Origin: Nothophaeocryptopus gaeumannii
Lineage: Eukaryota > Ascomycota > Dothideomycetes > Mycosphaerellales > Mycosphaerellaceae
Length of the DNA stretch: 64,000 nucleotides
Direction of reading: 5' to 3'
Assembly: GCA_031771865.1 (NCBI GenBank)
Contig: JASISA010000026.1
Coordinates: forward strand, 1,116,001 to 1,180,000
Shown: in pieces, positions 30,281 through 41,883 of the stretch
Layout: each line of letters starts with the position of its first letter
Numbering within the stretch: position 1 is the stretch's first letter
Program-made: the position numbers and the translations under genes
Notes under the pieces: model-generated
What the model was told of the DNA's origin: nothing
The model's database searches: none
What the model saw: the letters and a program-made list of their open reading frames with translations, nothing else

Positions 30281-32071
30281 TTTCGCTTGGCTGGCTAGCC
30301 CGGCGGTGCAGTCTCGATGCCGATCAGGTGGTGGTGGAAGAAATGTTGCTGAGTCGTGACGGCGCTGGTGAGTTGGGAGCTGCTGACCGACCGGCGGATT
30401 TGCAAAGCCAAGCCCGATGCCACTCGCGGCGGACAAGATACGGCAAGATGTGGTGGTGATGATCACAGGGCGAGAATGTGCTGCATTGTCGAAATTTGCG
30501 TGGACGCCAGGGTCTCTCCATCCTTCAAGCATTTGATGTACAGTAGAGCTACTTTGATGCGGGGTCTTGTACCTGATCGACACGCCATCACTATCGCACC
30601 TGCACGTTCGAGGCCTTGCGCTACTCGGTATCCTCACATCTCCTCCTCAGGCGGGAATGTAGACTTGATCATCACGGGTCGCTGAATCGATCGCTTCTGC
30701 AGCCATGCCTCACGGTGGCACTGTTTGACAGAGGAAGGCTTCACGTTGGCTTCGCTGTACCGCCATGAGACGAACATGTGCCGCCCTTTGTGCAACGCGA
30801 ACGACGAACGCCTTGCGTGTAATATGCACACCGGACCACTGTTTGGACGACCACTGACCTTACTGCCCGCTCCCATGGCTGTACCGCGCATCAAAAAAGC
30901 AGCAGCAAACGGACGGCGATGTTGGTCCGACCACTCTGGCGCTAGCTACTCATCAGCACGTGGAGGTTTCATGTTCCGGCCTGGAACTTTGGTGTTTGGG
31001 CTGCTTCGAATGTGTGGTCGGGAAGTCCACCGCCACCGAATGACCGGTTCCCCATTCCGTTCAACTTTCTCAAGTCATTGCCAGGACGGCCCACGTCGAG
31101 CATACTACTCTACCACGAGTACTGCAAACAGATGAAGCCGAGGGTCTGCGAGTCTTGACGTCGTCGTCGTCCACGAGCACAAGCCGAGCTGTGGACCCCT
31201 GCTCATCGAGCTGTGGACCCTTGCTCATCAATCAATCTCTCAACCTTGCCCCTTAGTCTAGCATGATTCGTGCAAGGTGTAAGCTGCAGTAGCAGGCGTG
31301 ACATCCGTAGGTGCAGTAGTAGTAGCTTCGTCGTCGTGAACAATGTCCGTCTCTTGTGTCACGGTCGACAGCAGAGAGCTCGCTTCGCCGTGTTCCGCGA
31401 GTTGATGTCACCCTCATATAGCATATAATACCCATTCGGTTCTCCAACGTCCGCACGGCGCCGGCGTCGCTTCATTAAACCGGTAGACAGCTCGACTAGG
31501 TTGGCAGCCGGGACAGCTCAATCTGGCGCAACGTCCAGTCGAAGAGCCACTCGACCCCGGCGCGTTTCATCCTGTGCTTCTACAACAGGCGTAGCGTGCA
31601 GGTGAGGTGCATCACACCCTGCCACCACTTTGCTGTGCTAGGCCGAGGGAGGGAAGGGCCCAGGAGAGTGCATACAGCAAGGTTCAGCGACTCCATCCAA
31701 CGCAGTACTACTGGTGATCTGGGCAGCCCGAGCATTTGTGAGCGCCGCAACGCTCGCGCGGGCCTCTGCGTATCATCCTCTCTTCATCACCTCCAGCGAC
31801 CGGCTGCTGGCACACAGCGCTGCTACCACCTCCAGCAACACCCCGACTCCGACCTGAGCGGGTATCACCCATTGGCAGCGTGCAAACGGCACCATACTAC
31901 CACCACCACCTCCATCGCTCACGGTGACACTGCTGCCAATCCATTGACCGCGCCCAGGCGTCGGTCCTCTCCAGCAGCTACTGCACCTCACGGGGAAGCA
32001 GCGGCAAACACACACCAGACCAGATAAACTCGGCCTCGGTTTGCTATTAGCTAGTAGACGATACGACTATC
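30281..32071. other. Intergenic, 1.8 kb between divergent genes
   Basis: Promoter space of BCD1 (leftward) and the DENN gene (rightward). The last 800 bp are CAC/CTCC-rich and may be a long 5' leader. Frames at 30634-31135 and 31596-32027 have no domain and low-complexity content. No RNA gene recognised. Confidence 0.45.
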
Positions 32072-35061
32072 ATGGCGCCCTCTTTTACTTCAGCACGACC
32101 TCGCTCGGGTGAGTCTGCGCGCCCACCGACTCGCGACAACACCAACAACGACAACGCAGTGGAAGTGCCCAACCGGACCTCGTCGCTGCACTCGCGCATC
32201 GCCCAGCCCATCCCCAGCCAGATGCCTCAGCCAAAGACCGGCACGCGGGCGCCGAAGACATTGACGCATGCCTACATGGTATGCGGTGTGGGTAGAGAGC
32301 CGTCACAATGGGTGAAAGCACCCACGCCTGCGCAAGGCAAGATCGGGCATATGAAGGGTGCGGTCGGCCAGTTCTGGTTGCCGGAGATTCTGGGCAGCAG
32401 TCCAAGACTGGAGCAAGACAACGAGATTGCCCGCTCTTTACATGCTGCCATGAGGGTGAGAACATCAGTAGAGAGTATACACCGAGCTTCAATTGCTAAC
32501 AATACCATAGGCCTGCTTCCCACACGACGTTGAGATCTGCACAGGTACAAGTCAGCCGCATTGCGTCCATCATGCTTTTGTTTTGCAGCAGGACTCCTCG
32601 CATACCCTCTATGGTATTGCCCTACGTGTTTGGTCCCGCGCTGATGAGAAGCGCGCTGAGACTATCCGCGACTTGCGCAAGCGAACAGAACCGGACTACT
32701 ACGACACTTCCGGCGAAACCTATTGGATACCGTATTGCTTGTCGTTTCTGTCCAGGTACCCATTGTACAACCTTCTTGGAGACTACCTGCGTGGCATGTG
32801 GATCCATTGGAACAAAGCTACGAACCTTTTCCACGCGGAGGAAGTTTCCAGGATATTGAGCTTCCCAGCGCCACGCCTCAATGACCTCGTCCGGATTGAC
32901 ATGAAGGACTATGCCTTGTGCTACCAATTCCCATCCTCGCCTACCGGATTCCAAAATTTCGCCATGTGGCCGCTGTTCAGCTGCTTGTCCATCCCGAACA
33001 TCGTCGGCGTACTTGAGGCTGCAGTCTCACCAACTAGGAGAGTGATCTTCATTTCTCACTATCCGGCAATGCTTACTGTCGCGACGGAGACTGTACGCTT
33101 CATGGTTCGCGTGTATGAATGGAGTGGCCTCTATGTACCGGTCGTGCACGCCCGCCATGCCAAGGAGCTCGTCCAGGAGCCGGGCCCATACATTCTTGGA
33201 ATGACTGCTGAGTGCCGGACACTCTTCACAGCTCCATCAGATGCTCTCGTGGTTGATTTGGACCGCAACTTTGTACTGACGTCGAGTCCACCCAACGCTT
33301 GGTCCGCTAAGCAGCGTTCAAAGCTTATCAACCGTCTCACCCAGTCTTTGAACGGTGACGTTGTACCGTCCGGTGTACCACAGCACCTGAGGTCTGCCTA
33401 CGGTGGTGGAAAGCTTATCCCAGCTGGCCAGATCATCGTCATGCGCGGTGAAGTGGAGAGTGTTCAAGATCCAGGCTGGTGGAATCAGGTTGAGGTGATG
33501 AAGGTCATGGATCATGCATGCGAGAAGCTGGTATGTTTGAACTCACGAGCTGCGACGAGGGAAACGAAGTGCTAACCATCTTGACTAGGGCAAGCAAACC
33601 GGCATCAAGGCCATGTTCGGCGGCTCGCAGAAGAAGCCGCTGATGACCAAGGTTTCCATGCGCCACCTCAACGAGATTGTACGCGAGCGTAATCAATACT
33701 CGCGTGATGCGATGGAGGCCTGGCAAGACTTCATCAACCTCAAAGGCCGCATGGACACGGAACTTGCCAAGGTTTCGAAGCGAAACAATTTCTTGGTCGA
33801 AGAATTGGAGAGCTGGAAACAGCAGTTCCTCAAGTTCCAAGCATTCGCCGAGCAGCTCAGTAAGGAAACGAACGATCTGAAGATCAAGATCGAGAGTCAC
33901 AAGCGCGAGAACCGCCGCCTCACAAATCTCATCGACCAGCAAAAGGATGACGCCGCCAGACTTACGGTACGCCTGTCTGGAACGGAGAAGCAGAGAGACG
34001 ACGCACTCGAAGCGTTGGTATTGCAACAAGAGATTGCGGAAGAGCTGGAGCGAGAGCGCAAGAGGAACAAGAAAGACCTCTCAGCTCTTCAACACACGAA
34101 CACCACCCTGCTGCGGCAACGCGACGAAGCTCAGCGTGTCGTCCTGCACCTACGCGCCCTCATCGACGGACAAGCGCACCACATGGAGCACATTGTCAAG
34201 TCCCTTGGCGACACCACAGAGACCAACGAATTCCTCGACGCCGAGGAGAACATCGATTCGTTGCTGAAGGAGAAGGACACCAAAGACGACGCAGAAGTCG
34301 GCGGCATTCGAGGCATAGGTGGAATGGGATCAGGAAGGTCATCGCGGGCAAGCACACGCATGTCACAGTATCGTGTGGACGGTGAGGACATCACTTCAGC
34401 CATGGAGGCGCGCATCCAGCAGGCCTCGGCTGCCCGTAAACGTCTATCTGAACTCAGCATGACTGATGTCGCAGATCGACACCTCCGAGACAAGACTGAT
34501 GCTATCGCCTACATCATTCGCAACATTTCCGAGCAGTGCGCCGCTGCCGTTGAGGGTCTCGACCTCGCACGACGCGCCGATACCACCAGCAGCGACGGAG
34601 GCGACGACGAGAATAGGTCCGAGTCTGGGAAAAAGAGAGGGAAGCGACCAGTCAAGCACCTCAACCCTGAATCGGATGATGGTCAAGATCAGCAGAGCAA
34701 TGGCTCGGAGTCTGAGTATGGGGACAGCAAGAGCGAGAGCTATCTCCACCCGAAGCGGACGTCAGGGATGTCTGGAGTGTCTGGTAGCTCTTCGCAAGTA
34801 CCACCCACACCAGATCTCGTCCACGACCGCAGCTCAACTAGCATGAGCGTTGGAAGCGAGAGCACGGCCGCCACGCCACAACGCTCCAGCCTGCAGAGCC
34901 AGTACTCTCGCAAGGACGATATTCCAGAAGTACCGACCCACATCGTCGACCAGGACCACGCCGACGGTGGGCACCAACTTCACGAGATTCCGGAAGAGCC
35001 GGTGACAAAATTCAGCACGCGCGGGTTAGAGCACCGTCACAGCCAGATTGAGCAGGCGTGA
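32072..35061 (+). CDS. DENN-domain protein (predicted Rab exchange factor)
   Basis: DENN proteins activate Rab GTPases in membrane traffic. Three exons (32072-32455, 32511-33530, 33589-35061) give about 958 residues. After a disordered N-terminus, the DENN parts run ACFPHDVEICTG, HHAFVLQQDSSHTLYGIAL, YCLSFLSRYPLYN (uDENN), then IVGVLEAAVSPTRRVIFISHYPAMLT (core DENN) and ALVVDLDRNFV (dDENN). From about residue 480 a long coiled coil follows (EELESWKQQFLKFQAFAEQL..., about 200 residues), then a Ser/Asp-rich tail. An apparent extra splice pair at 32545-32588 was rejected because the read-through gives the conserved HHAFVLQQDSS. Target Rab unknown. Confidence 0.87.
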
Positions 35062-35725
35062 CTCCTCCGTCCGCGACATTCGCGCGGTAGATTCCCAGTC
35101 CTTACCATACGAACCAGTTGGTGATCATGAAAAGCAGACATGCATGGCGTTCGGATTGGGAAGTTGATGCGTTACTGCTTCTGAGATTACGAGCGGTCCT
35201 GATCTACTCACGCCTGTCGTTGCGGACATTGCTTTGCGTTGCAGGATGACCTCTTTGGCTATGGTTTTTTGCTTTTTTTTATTTTGCCTTTTGACAGTTA
35301 AGATACTCCCTTTTGCATCGATCTGACTGGATGTCACTCCTTCACGGCCTATCTAGTATACCCGGTTAATTTGCGGTGGAACAGAAGCAGTTTGAGAACT
35401 ACGTGAAGAAGCAGGGAAGATGTGTACTCTAGCTAGGAACGAGAACGAGGTATCCAAGGCTAAGAAGTTCGTTCAAGGCTAAGAAGTTCGTTCGTATGAT
35501 TGAAGAGAGAGAGAAAGCCGTGCTTGCCTATCGACGAGGCTGGTTTGCTTCGTACCTTCCTGGTCAACTTTCACATGCAGAACGGCGAAAAGTTTATTTC
35601 AGACAGCAGGCACTTCGACTTTCACAACATAGTCCAACCAACACATCACCACCACACCACACCACACCACACCACCTCACGAGGCCTCCCCTTCCTTCCC
35701 ATCCTCCTCCCGTCCGGTCACGACA
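35062..35725. other. Intergenic with CACAC repeat
   Basis: The stretch at 35646-35680 is a run of CACCA/CACAC units just before the HEI10 start codon. A duplicated 15-bp phrase (aaggctaagaagttc) occurs at about 35456-35490. No gene supported. Confidence 0.55.
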
Positions 35726-37057
35726 ATGGACACCCCCCTCCGCTGCAACGACCTCAAATGCCGCGCCATAGTAACCGACCAAGCGATAGTAACAACCTGC
35801 AGCCACATCTTCTGCTGCCCTTGCGCCTCTCGTCTGGGTCTCGCAGAACCCAAAGATGGCCGCGGACGCATCTGCCCGGCTTGCCATACGCAATTGAACA
35901 ATCCTGATGATTGCGTGCTAACGAGCTTGAATCCGACGGAGGATTATAAGACGAGTATATTGTCGGGACTTGGGCCAGGCGTGATAATGGAGTGTGCGGG
36001 GAGGGGTTTGGGGTTTTGGACTTATCAGATGGGGCAGGAGATGTAAGTTGAAGACATATAACCTGAGGTTTCGAAACTTTGAAGAAGGTTGGAAGATGAC
36101 AGGTGAAGGCATAACGTTGCTAACAGTTTGGCAGCACATACCAGGGCTATCTCGCGAGCAGCTTGACGGAGAAGTGGACGGCGCTGAACAAGCAGATGCT
36201 GCAGATGCAGGATCAAGCAGCTGAAGAGACGAAACATTTGCGTGCGCAGCTTGAAGGTCAGTCTTGGTCGATGTCTCGAGGGTTGATGCACCGTCTCTGA
36301 TCCTATACAGCTGCCAACCAAGAGAACGCCAATCTTGCCGACATGAACCATCGCATAGACGCAGCTTACAAGGACAAAGCTCGGGCGCTCGAGGCCCTCA
36401 AGAGAACCTATCAGGACGTGAAGAATGTTCAGCTCGCCGGCGGTCTTGTCGAAGCAGCAGACAATGATGCTGACAACACCTTGATGCACGCGAGCCAGTC
36501 GCAGCAGCAGACGCAGAATCGCTCATACCAGCAAGGCCCTACGCAACAGTACGGAAATCGCCAGCACGTTCGCGGTCGTAATGGCAGCGCAGGCAGCCGT
36601 GAGAGTGATGAGCGTCGGCAGCGGCAGCATCCGAGAGTCAACTCATGGCCACAGACGAATACTGGATATCGGACGAATCAAGGCCAGCGAGCGGGCCTTG
36701 TTTCATCTCGTGAGCATCAACACTATGAAACTTCACGGAGTGTCTACGATGCTTACTACCTTGACAGACAGCATGTCCGGCATGCCAGCCAACGCCAACC
36801 GGCAGCGTCTCCCACAAGCTGGTCAATACGCTCAACCTGCGTTTGGCCAATACAACTCAACTTTCCGAGCCGGCGGCGCTCCTCGCTCGAACAACGACAA
36901 CTACCGAACGGACACACCGATGGGCGGAACATCCAATCGCGTTGGCACGGGTCCGAGTCCACACGGCATGACGGCTCAGAGTCCTAGGATTTACGCTGCC
37001 GGGCTCAGCGCTGGCATGCGTCAGGGTAGGCCGTCAGCCGACTTGCCTCTCAATTGA
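35726..37057 (+). CDS. HEI10: Meiotic RING-type E3 ligase of the HEI10 family
   Basis: HEI10 acts on meiotic chromosomes, probably as a ubiquitin/SUMO ligase marking crossover sites. Four exons (35726-36042, 36135-36256, 36311-36709, 36768-37057) give about 375 residues. The N-terminal RING is clear (LRCNDLKC, VTTCSHIFCCPCA, CPAC), followed by the family stretch DYKTSILSGLGP..IMECAGRGLGFWTYQ. A coiled coil follows (SLTEKWTALNKQMLQMQDQAAEETKHL; NHRIDAAYKDKARALEALKRTYQ), then a Gln/Asn-rich disordered tail. Exon 4 was placed by GTGAGC...GACAG, which replaces a basic nonsense tail with GMPANANRQRLPQAGQYAQP. Resemblance to Sordaria HEI10 is from memory. Confidence 0.85.
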
Positions 37058-37389
37058 CCGGGAATGGGCTCTATACGGCCTAGTGGTCAGTACGGCGGAT
37101 CGATGCCGATGGGATGAGCAGAGATTTGAAGTGAAACGGCGGCTTTGGAAATGTGAGGTGAAGGAAATGTCAATCGCTTTTGTGCGAATTTATTTTTGTG
37201 CGAATTGGCTTTGATGCAGCATCTTGCTCGCTCTGCTGTTCCGACGTTAGCTAGCTACATTATTATCATCGGACTGGCAAGCGTCATTGCCGCCACCATA
37301 ATAATAACATGAATGCTCCATATCGCGAAAGAATGCCAAAGTGCGCCAGATCGACATACATCTCAACACACCGCCAACAAGAACAAGTC
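37058..37389. other. Intergenic between convergent genes
   Basis: 3' regions of HEI10 and the BLI-3-like gene, 332 bp. Nothing else seen. Confidence 0.5.
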
Positions 37390-38316
37390 CTACTTGCTCA
37401 TGCTGCTATGACTCTCCCTCGCCTTGTTGATCTCGTCGGCGCTGATCTCTCTAAGGTCACCAGTGTTCGCCACGCCGCCAGTCAATAAAGCGCCACCAAT
37501 CTCCTTGGCAAAACCCAGGGCGCTGGTCGAATGCTTCCAGTAGGCGATGTCTATGAAAAAAGTCAGTGGACTGATGAAAGAAGAGGGAGATGGGAGTTGG
37601 AGGGGAAGGGGGGAGGGGGGAGGGGAGAAACGTACATTTCGGTTTGACTTCGATGAGTTTCATGCGAGGGTCTTCGGGTCCTCCGGTGTGGACTTTATCG
37701 CCCAAGTCGCCGAACCAGACTTTGACTGGCGTGGACCAGATCTCTGAGATGCGTGGGTCAGAGTTGGAGGTTGTGGTTGCTTCGCCAGAAACGGAAATCC
37801 AGTCTTGGGTTTTGGAGTCGTGGAAGCTCTGCAAAGATCCCAGTTAGCTGAAGGGGTACGAGCAAGTTGAATGAATGCTAAACTTACCAAATTGATCTCC
37901 TTGCTGGACTCGAGGTCTTTGAACTTTTGGGAATTGGTGTTGGCGAGGAAGAGAAAGTCGGGGCCGGTACGTTTCGCGAGGGCCATTGAGCGGGAGACGG
38001 GCTGGCAATCCTAGTCAGTCAAGAGGCTTCGAGGCAATGAGAGTGAGATGCTTGCTCCGACGCCCTTGCGGTAGGTGCCCATCATGCAGATTTTGTTGGC
38101 ATCAGCAAGCTGGTAGAGGTCCTTGAGTTTGGTGTCGAAAGAGACATCATGGTCGTATTGCTTGGTGACCGACGGGTCGGTATGCGCATCGATCTTGCTC
38201 GTGTTCTCGGGCATTTTGGCGATGCGACTCGTATGGAAGAGTGCTTTGGACTGTCGCGTAAAAGTTGTTACTTGTGTTGTAGAGCAGCGGGATGTAAGAG
38301 TGCGGAGGAGAGACAT
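37390..38316 (-). CDS. bli-3: BLI-3-like FMN-binding split-barrel protein
   Basis: Member of the pyridoxamine-phosphate-oxidase-like flavin fold, similar to Neurospora blue-light-induced BLI-3; biochemical role uncertain. Four exons (38316-38056, 38001-37888, 37828-37636, 37550-37390) give 242 residues. Barrel strands are recognisable: ICMMGTYRKGVGPVSRSMAL, GPDFLFLANTNSQKFKDL, DWISVSGEAT, KVWFGDL, and a C-terminal YWKHSTSALGFA. The first intron appears to use a GC donor (GGA|GCAAGC). The first 34 residues (MSLLRTLTSR...) are basic with no acids, like a mitochondrial presequence; an internal ATG at 38214 would give a cytosolic form of 208 residues. Light induction is not testable from sequence. 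Confidence 0.85.
37575..37630 (+). repeat. G-rich tract in BLI-3 intron 3
   Basis: On the plus strand the 85-bp intron is a run of GGGG/GGGGGG blocks separated by A or AA; on the coding strand it is the polypyrimidine tract before the acceptor. Several GGG tracts could form a quadruplex opposite the transcript. Confidence 0.8.
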
Positions 38317-38778
38317 GTGAATTTGACCCACTGCGCGTACTTGCCTTTCTTAAGCCTCAAGATTTCATGTGATAGCCGCCTGACATGACGACGGGAAGGC
38401 TCATAAGTGATCTGTTCCTTCCAATCTTGGAAGAAAAGTCATGATGCAAGAGATGCTCATCCAGTGGTAGTACGTTCGTAGGAGCGTCCGGTACACCGCA
38501 AGTTCGGCAATTCACATGGACTTCGGTCATGCCATTCATGGACGCGAAAGACGATCGGATCTCGAGATGCTCGGAAGATGGTGATGGAGGAAAGCGCGAC
38601 CATCATCATCTCGAGCGAGATCTGAGTAGCCATGTCACGCTAGCTTCATCCGGCTAGCGCGTCTTCCCCAGCTCCAGTGACTCCAAATCACTTTCACATG
38701 CCTTTCAATATCCCACATTGGAACATGTAGACAACACCACCACCACGCAGCCTCGCTGCACCAGTCAACCCACCCACC
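38317..38778. other. Shared divergent promoter of BLI-3-like gene and GCN3
   Basis: 462 bp between divergent starts. No domain-bearing frame, no repeat beyond a short CCACC run before GCN3. Confidence 0.5.
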
Positions 38779-39858
38779 ATGGCGTCCACTTCCCCCTTCG
38801 ACGTCGCCGCGACCTACAAGCGCCTACTGACAGAAGACCCCGACATCACCATGCCCGTCGCTGCGATCGAATCTCTCATTCTAGGCCTTGCGGACACACC
38901 AGCGACAACCGTCTCCGAAACCCTCGATCTCGTATCCAAACTCACCGCGCAACTAAAAGAGAGCATACCGAACTCCATCTCCCTCTCAGCCGGAACAGAC
39001 ATCTTCCAACAATACCTCATTGCCAACCTCCAACGCCCTTCAGCGGGAGGAGCAGCAGATTTCGAAACAGTCAGAAGCCACTTGATCTCAAACGGCAAAG
39101 TCTTCGTAGAAAGAGCCAAAGCCGCACGAGACGACATCGCCGCATACGGCCGCAACTTCATTCGCGACGGGAACGTGGTCCTCACAAACGGCGGCTCACG
39201 CGTCGTAGGCGCTCTCCTTCGCGCAGCAGCAGAATCGTCCAACTCAGCCTCCGGCCTTGGCAGCATCCGCTTCAAAGTCATCTATGTCGTCTCCTCCTCC
39301 TCCTCCTCAGATACCACCGAAACAGACACCGAATCCTTCGAAAACATCCGTGCCCTCCGCGAACGCGACATCCCCGTAGCCACAATTCCTCCCACGGCAG
39401 TCGCGTACTGTATAGATCAAGTAACGCAATGTTTCGTAGGCGCTGAGGGGGTCGTGGAGAATGGGGGGATAATTTCGAGGATGGGAACGTATCAGATGGG
39501 GATGTTGGCGAGAGCGGCGGGGAAACCGTTCTATGTGGTGAGTGAGAGTCACAAGTTTGTGAGGTTGTATCCGTTGGGACAGCGGGAATTGGGGATTGAG
39601 CAGAATGTGGTGGATTTTAAGACTGTGAAGGGAAGTGAAGAGAAAGAGGTGGATGAGAAGAGTAGCGTGAAAGATGAGGGTGTTGTTCCGGATATGGAGG
39701 TTGAGAATAATGGGAAGAGCAGAGGACATGGAGGTGTTTGGAGACCTGAAGAAGCGGTGGATTATACACCTCCACACCTCATCTCCGGAATTATCACTGA
39801 GTCTGGAGTGTTGCTGCCAAGTGCTGTCAGTGAAGAACTAATTAAGATTTGGTTCTAA
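38779..39858 (+). CDS. GCN3: Translation initiation factor eIF2B subunit alpha
   Basis: Regulatory subunit of the eIF2B guanine-exchange factor that senses phosphorylated eIF2; cytosolic. Single exon, 359 residues. N-terminal helical part FDVAATYKRLLTEDPDITMPVAAIESL, then the Rossmann-like domain with NGSRV (NGGSRVVGALL here), RERDIPVATIPPTAVAYC, GAEGVVENGGIISRMGTYQMGMLARAAGKPFYVVSESHKFVRLYPL and a C-terminus PPHLISGIITESGVLLPSAVSEELIKIWF. An unusual Ser run (SSSSSSDTTETDTES, about 173-187, from CTC repeats) and an acidic insert with GHGG (about 285-320) break the fold at loops. The start is in perfect context (CACCATGG). Confidence 0.96.
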   Translation: MASTSPFDVAATYKRLLTEDPDITMPVAAIESLILGLADTPATTVSETLDLVSKLTAQLKESIPNSISLSAGTDIFQQYLIANLQRPSAGGAADFETVRSHLISNGKVFVERAKAARDDIAAYGRNFIRDGNVVLTNGGSRVVGALLRAAAESSNSASGLGSIRFKVIYVVSSSSSSDTTETDTESFENIRALRERDIPVATIPPTAVAYCIDQVTQCFVGAEGVVENGGIISRMGTYQMGMLARAAGKPFYVVSESHKFVRLYPLGQRELGIEQNVVDFKTVKGSEEKEVDEKSSVKDEGVVPDMEVENNGKSRGHGGVWRPEEAVDYTPPHLISGIITESGVLLPSAVSEELIKIWF

Positions 39859-40410
39859 ATGGACAATGCGTTCGGGAAACTATCTCGGAGGAGTATCAGA
39901 GGGAGGACCAAGTGCTCATTAAAATGGCCAGGCGGAGGAGCTTTTCGCTCTGCGCGTCTTACGGCAGCGGCGAGGGCCCGCCTGGTTCACCATCTATGTG
40001 GATGTAAGCTGAATGCGGCGTATGTCCGCCGCCGCGGCGAGAGTGAAAGGCATGAAACTCGCCAACGGCATGAAAGTCGTCGGAGCACAGCAATTGGACG
40101 TCAAGGAGAAAAGGTCAAGCGGCAGTGATGCTAACCACAATGCACCTCTGCAACAATTCTTGGCTAATTTCGCCTAATCCGAACCCACCCAATCAGGTGT
40201 ATCTATACAACCAGAAATCATATGCTGAGCCTCCGAATACTTTGCTTTAGTGGCGAAAGCGCCGTAGCAATTCGCTCGCTCAATGATACCCTCCCATGCG
40301 CAGCACGTTGAGCAGCCAACCGAGAAGGGTGGCGAAGGTTAAGTAGTGATAGTCGTGTTCGATCCATAGTAGTGCTCCATCCCTTGTGCGCCAAATCTTC
40401 CAAGCCATTG
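39859..40410. other. Intergenic between convergent genes
   Basis: A frame directly after the GCN3 stop (39859-40128) begins with ATG but is basic and low in structure; not called. Otherwise 3' regions only. Confidence 0.45.
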
Positions 40411-41883
40411 TCAGTCATCCAGCGCCGCCAACTCCCTCTCCTTCTCCAAGAGCATTGCCCTCATTCTTTCGGCTTCTCTTCTCAATTCCAGCCTTCTGCT
40501 TTCCTTATCGCCGACGCTCGACCCGAAATCCCGATGTCGAGATAGTGTTGGATCCAATATCTCATTGTTAGTGGGTGCTTTTGGTGAAGAGGACAAGTGC
40601 ACATTCTGTGGATGGGGATAGGGCTCGTCTTGTCCGCCAGCGCTGGCCGAGAATAAGCGTTTCCTGCTATCTGCGCCAATATCCGTCCGTGACCGGAAGG
40701 CTTCTGTGAAGTCGACGGGTATAGGCCCTCCAGCTTGTCCTTCAGGTTGGATCGTATGTATGAAGGGACTCGTCTCGGGTTGTTGATGTGGTGTGGAGGG
40801 GGAGGCGCGATGATCTGAAGGTCCAGATACATCACTCATCGCATCTCCGTACTGGCTCGCCTGGTCCGCTTGTGACATTGCAGCAGGCACCACACGTTTC
40901 CGTCGCTTGATCTCAGCCTTCTTCATCTGTACCGGTCGATGAGCGCCGTGAAGCTTGTGGTACAGACCACAGGCATTGCAAATGGTATGGCCTTGCTCAT
41001 CCCGTCGCCATAGAGGCGTGATGGTGGTTCCGCAGTTCTGACACGCAACCACGACGTTCTGCTGTTGGGCGACAGGAGCATAGTTGTTGACTACAGTGTG
41101 CATGTGCTGAGAGGAGGTAGGCTCGGTACTTGACTGGCGCAAAGCAACCTGCGCAGTCTTCGATATCCGGTTGTTGTATGCAGGACACCCGTTGCAGGCT
41201 TCTTGCCCTCCAGTGCCATTGCATCGACCACCGCCAGGACAGGTTCCATTAATGCTTGCATCCGCCGAGACGTACGTGGCTCCGCCATGGATGGACGATG
41301 GCGAGGTCCCTCTGTCGTGAGATTGTCCGTATGGAAGTTGCGTTACTCCAGCAGTCCCGCGTTTCAGCCCAACGGGCCGCATCTGATTACGGGCCTTGTA
41401 GTAAAGACCGCATGCGTTGCAGATTATCGCACCTGCCGGCGACCGTCTCCATAACGGCGTCTTGGTTGTGCCGCAATTACTGCGACCAGTCAGGTGATGA
41501 ACATTGAAGTTTGACCCGAGAACTACATACCTGCACATTTGGCCTCCTGGAGCAGTGCTCATGGCGGTAGGTGATCGACGCGAGTTCGCCGTCTCAGCGA
41601 CCGCTACCGACGGCAAGGGAGACGGCCGAGGATAGGGCGAAGCATCTGGTAAATCCTGATATTCTTGGCTATGTGAGGTTTGCTGGTTCGGAGATCGCTG
41701 CGAATGCGATGCGTGGGGATCTGGGACGGGCGCCTGCGGTGTCATCCGTTGAGAGTGTTCGACGAGCTGACGAGCAACTTCCAGTTCCTGTTGCGACGGT
41801 TCTCGCTGGAGGAGGACAGACATTCTAGGCGATAGTGGTTTCGTCCTCGGCGGTGCTGGGCTTTCAGCGTTGGTGTTCGCCAT
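40411..41883 (-). CDS. sreA: GATA-type iron-responsive repressor SreA
   Basis: Represses siderophore and iron-uptake genes when iron is ample; nuclear. Exons 41883-41531 and 41479-40411 give about 473 residues. The order is diagnostic: GATA finger 1 (CSNC..CNAC after splicing), a Cys-rich region (CPGGGRCNGTGGQEACNGC) thought to bind iron, GATA finger 2 (CQNC..CNAC), the basic tail MKKAEIKRRKR, and a C-terminal coiled coil (RRLELRREAERMRAMLLEKERELAALDD). The 51-bp intron (GTATGT...GTCGCAG) is a multiple of three and has no stop, so unspliced RNA stays open but breaks the first CxxC. A site matching ATCWGATAA lies upstream at 42431, consistent with self-control. Confidence 0.93.
   Translation of the reverse strand: MANTNAESPAPPRTKPLSPRMSVLLQREPSQQELEVARQLVEHSQRMTPQAPVPDPHASHSQRSPNQQTSHSQEYQDLPDASPYPRPSPLPSVAVAETANSRRSPTAMSTAPGGQMCRYVVLGSNFNVHHLTGRSNCGTTKTPLWRRSPAGAIICNACGLYYKARNQMRPVGLKRGTAGVTQLPYGQSHDRGTSPSSIHGGATYVSADASINGTCPGGGRCNGTGGQEACNGCPAYNNRISKTAQVALRQSSTEPTSSQHMHTVVNNYAPVAQQQNVVVACQNCGTTITPLWRRDEQGHTICNACGLYHKLHGAHRPVQMKKAEIKRRKRVVPAAMSQADQASQYGDAMSDVSGPSDHRASPSTPHQQPETSPFIHTIQPEGQAGGPIPVDFTEAFRSRTDIGADSRKRLFSASAGGQDEPYPHPQNVHLSSSPKAPTNNEILDPTLSRHRDFGSSVGDKESRRLELRREAERMRAMLLEKERELAALDD

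Noticed and set aside
32545..32588. Apparent extra 44-bp intron (GTACAAGT...TTTTGCAG) in the DENN gene
   Set aside because: Not a multiple of three, and read-through gives the conserved HHAFVLQQDSS segment, so it is coding.
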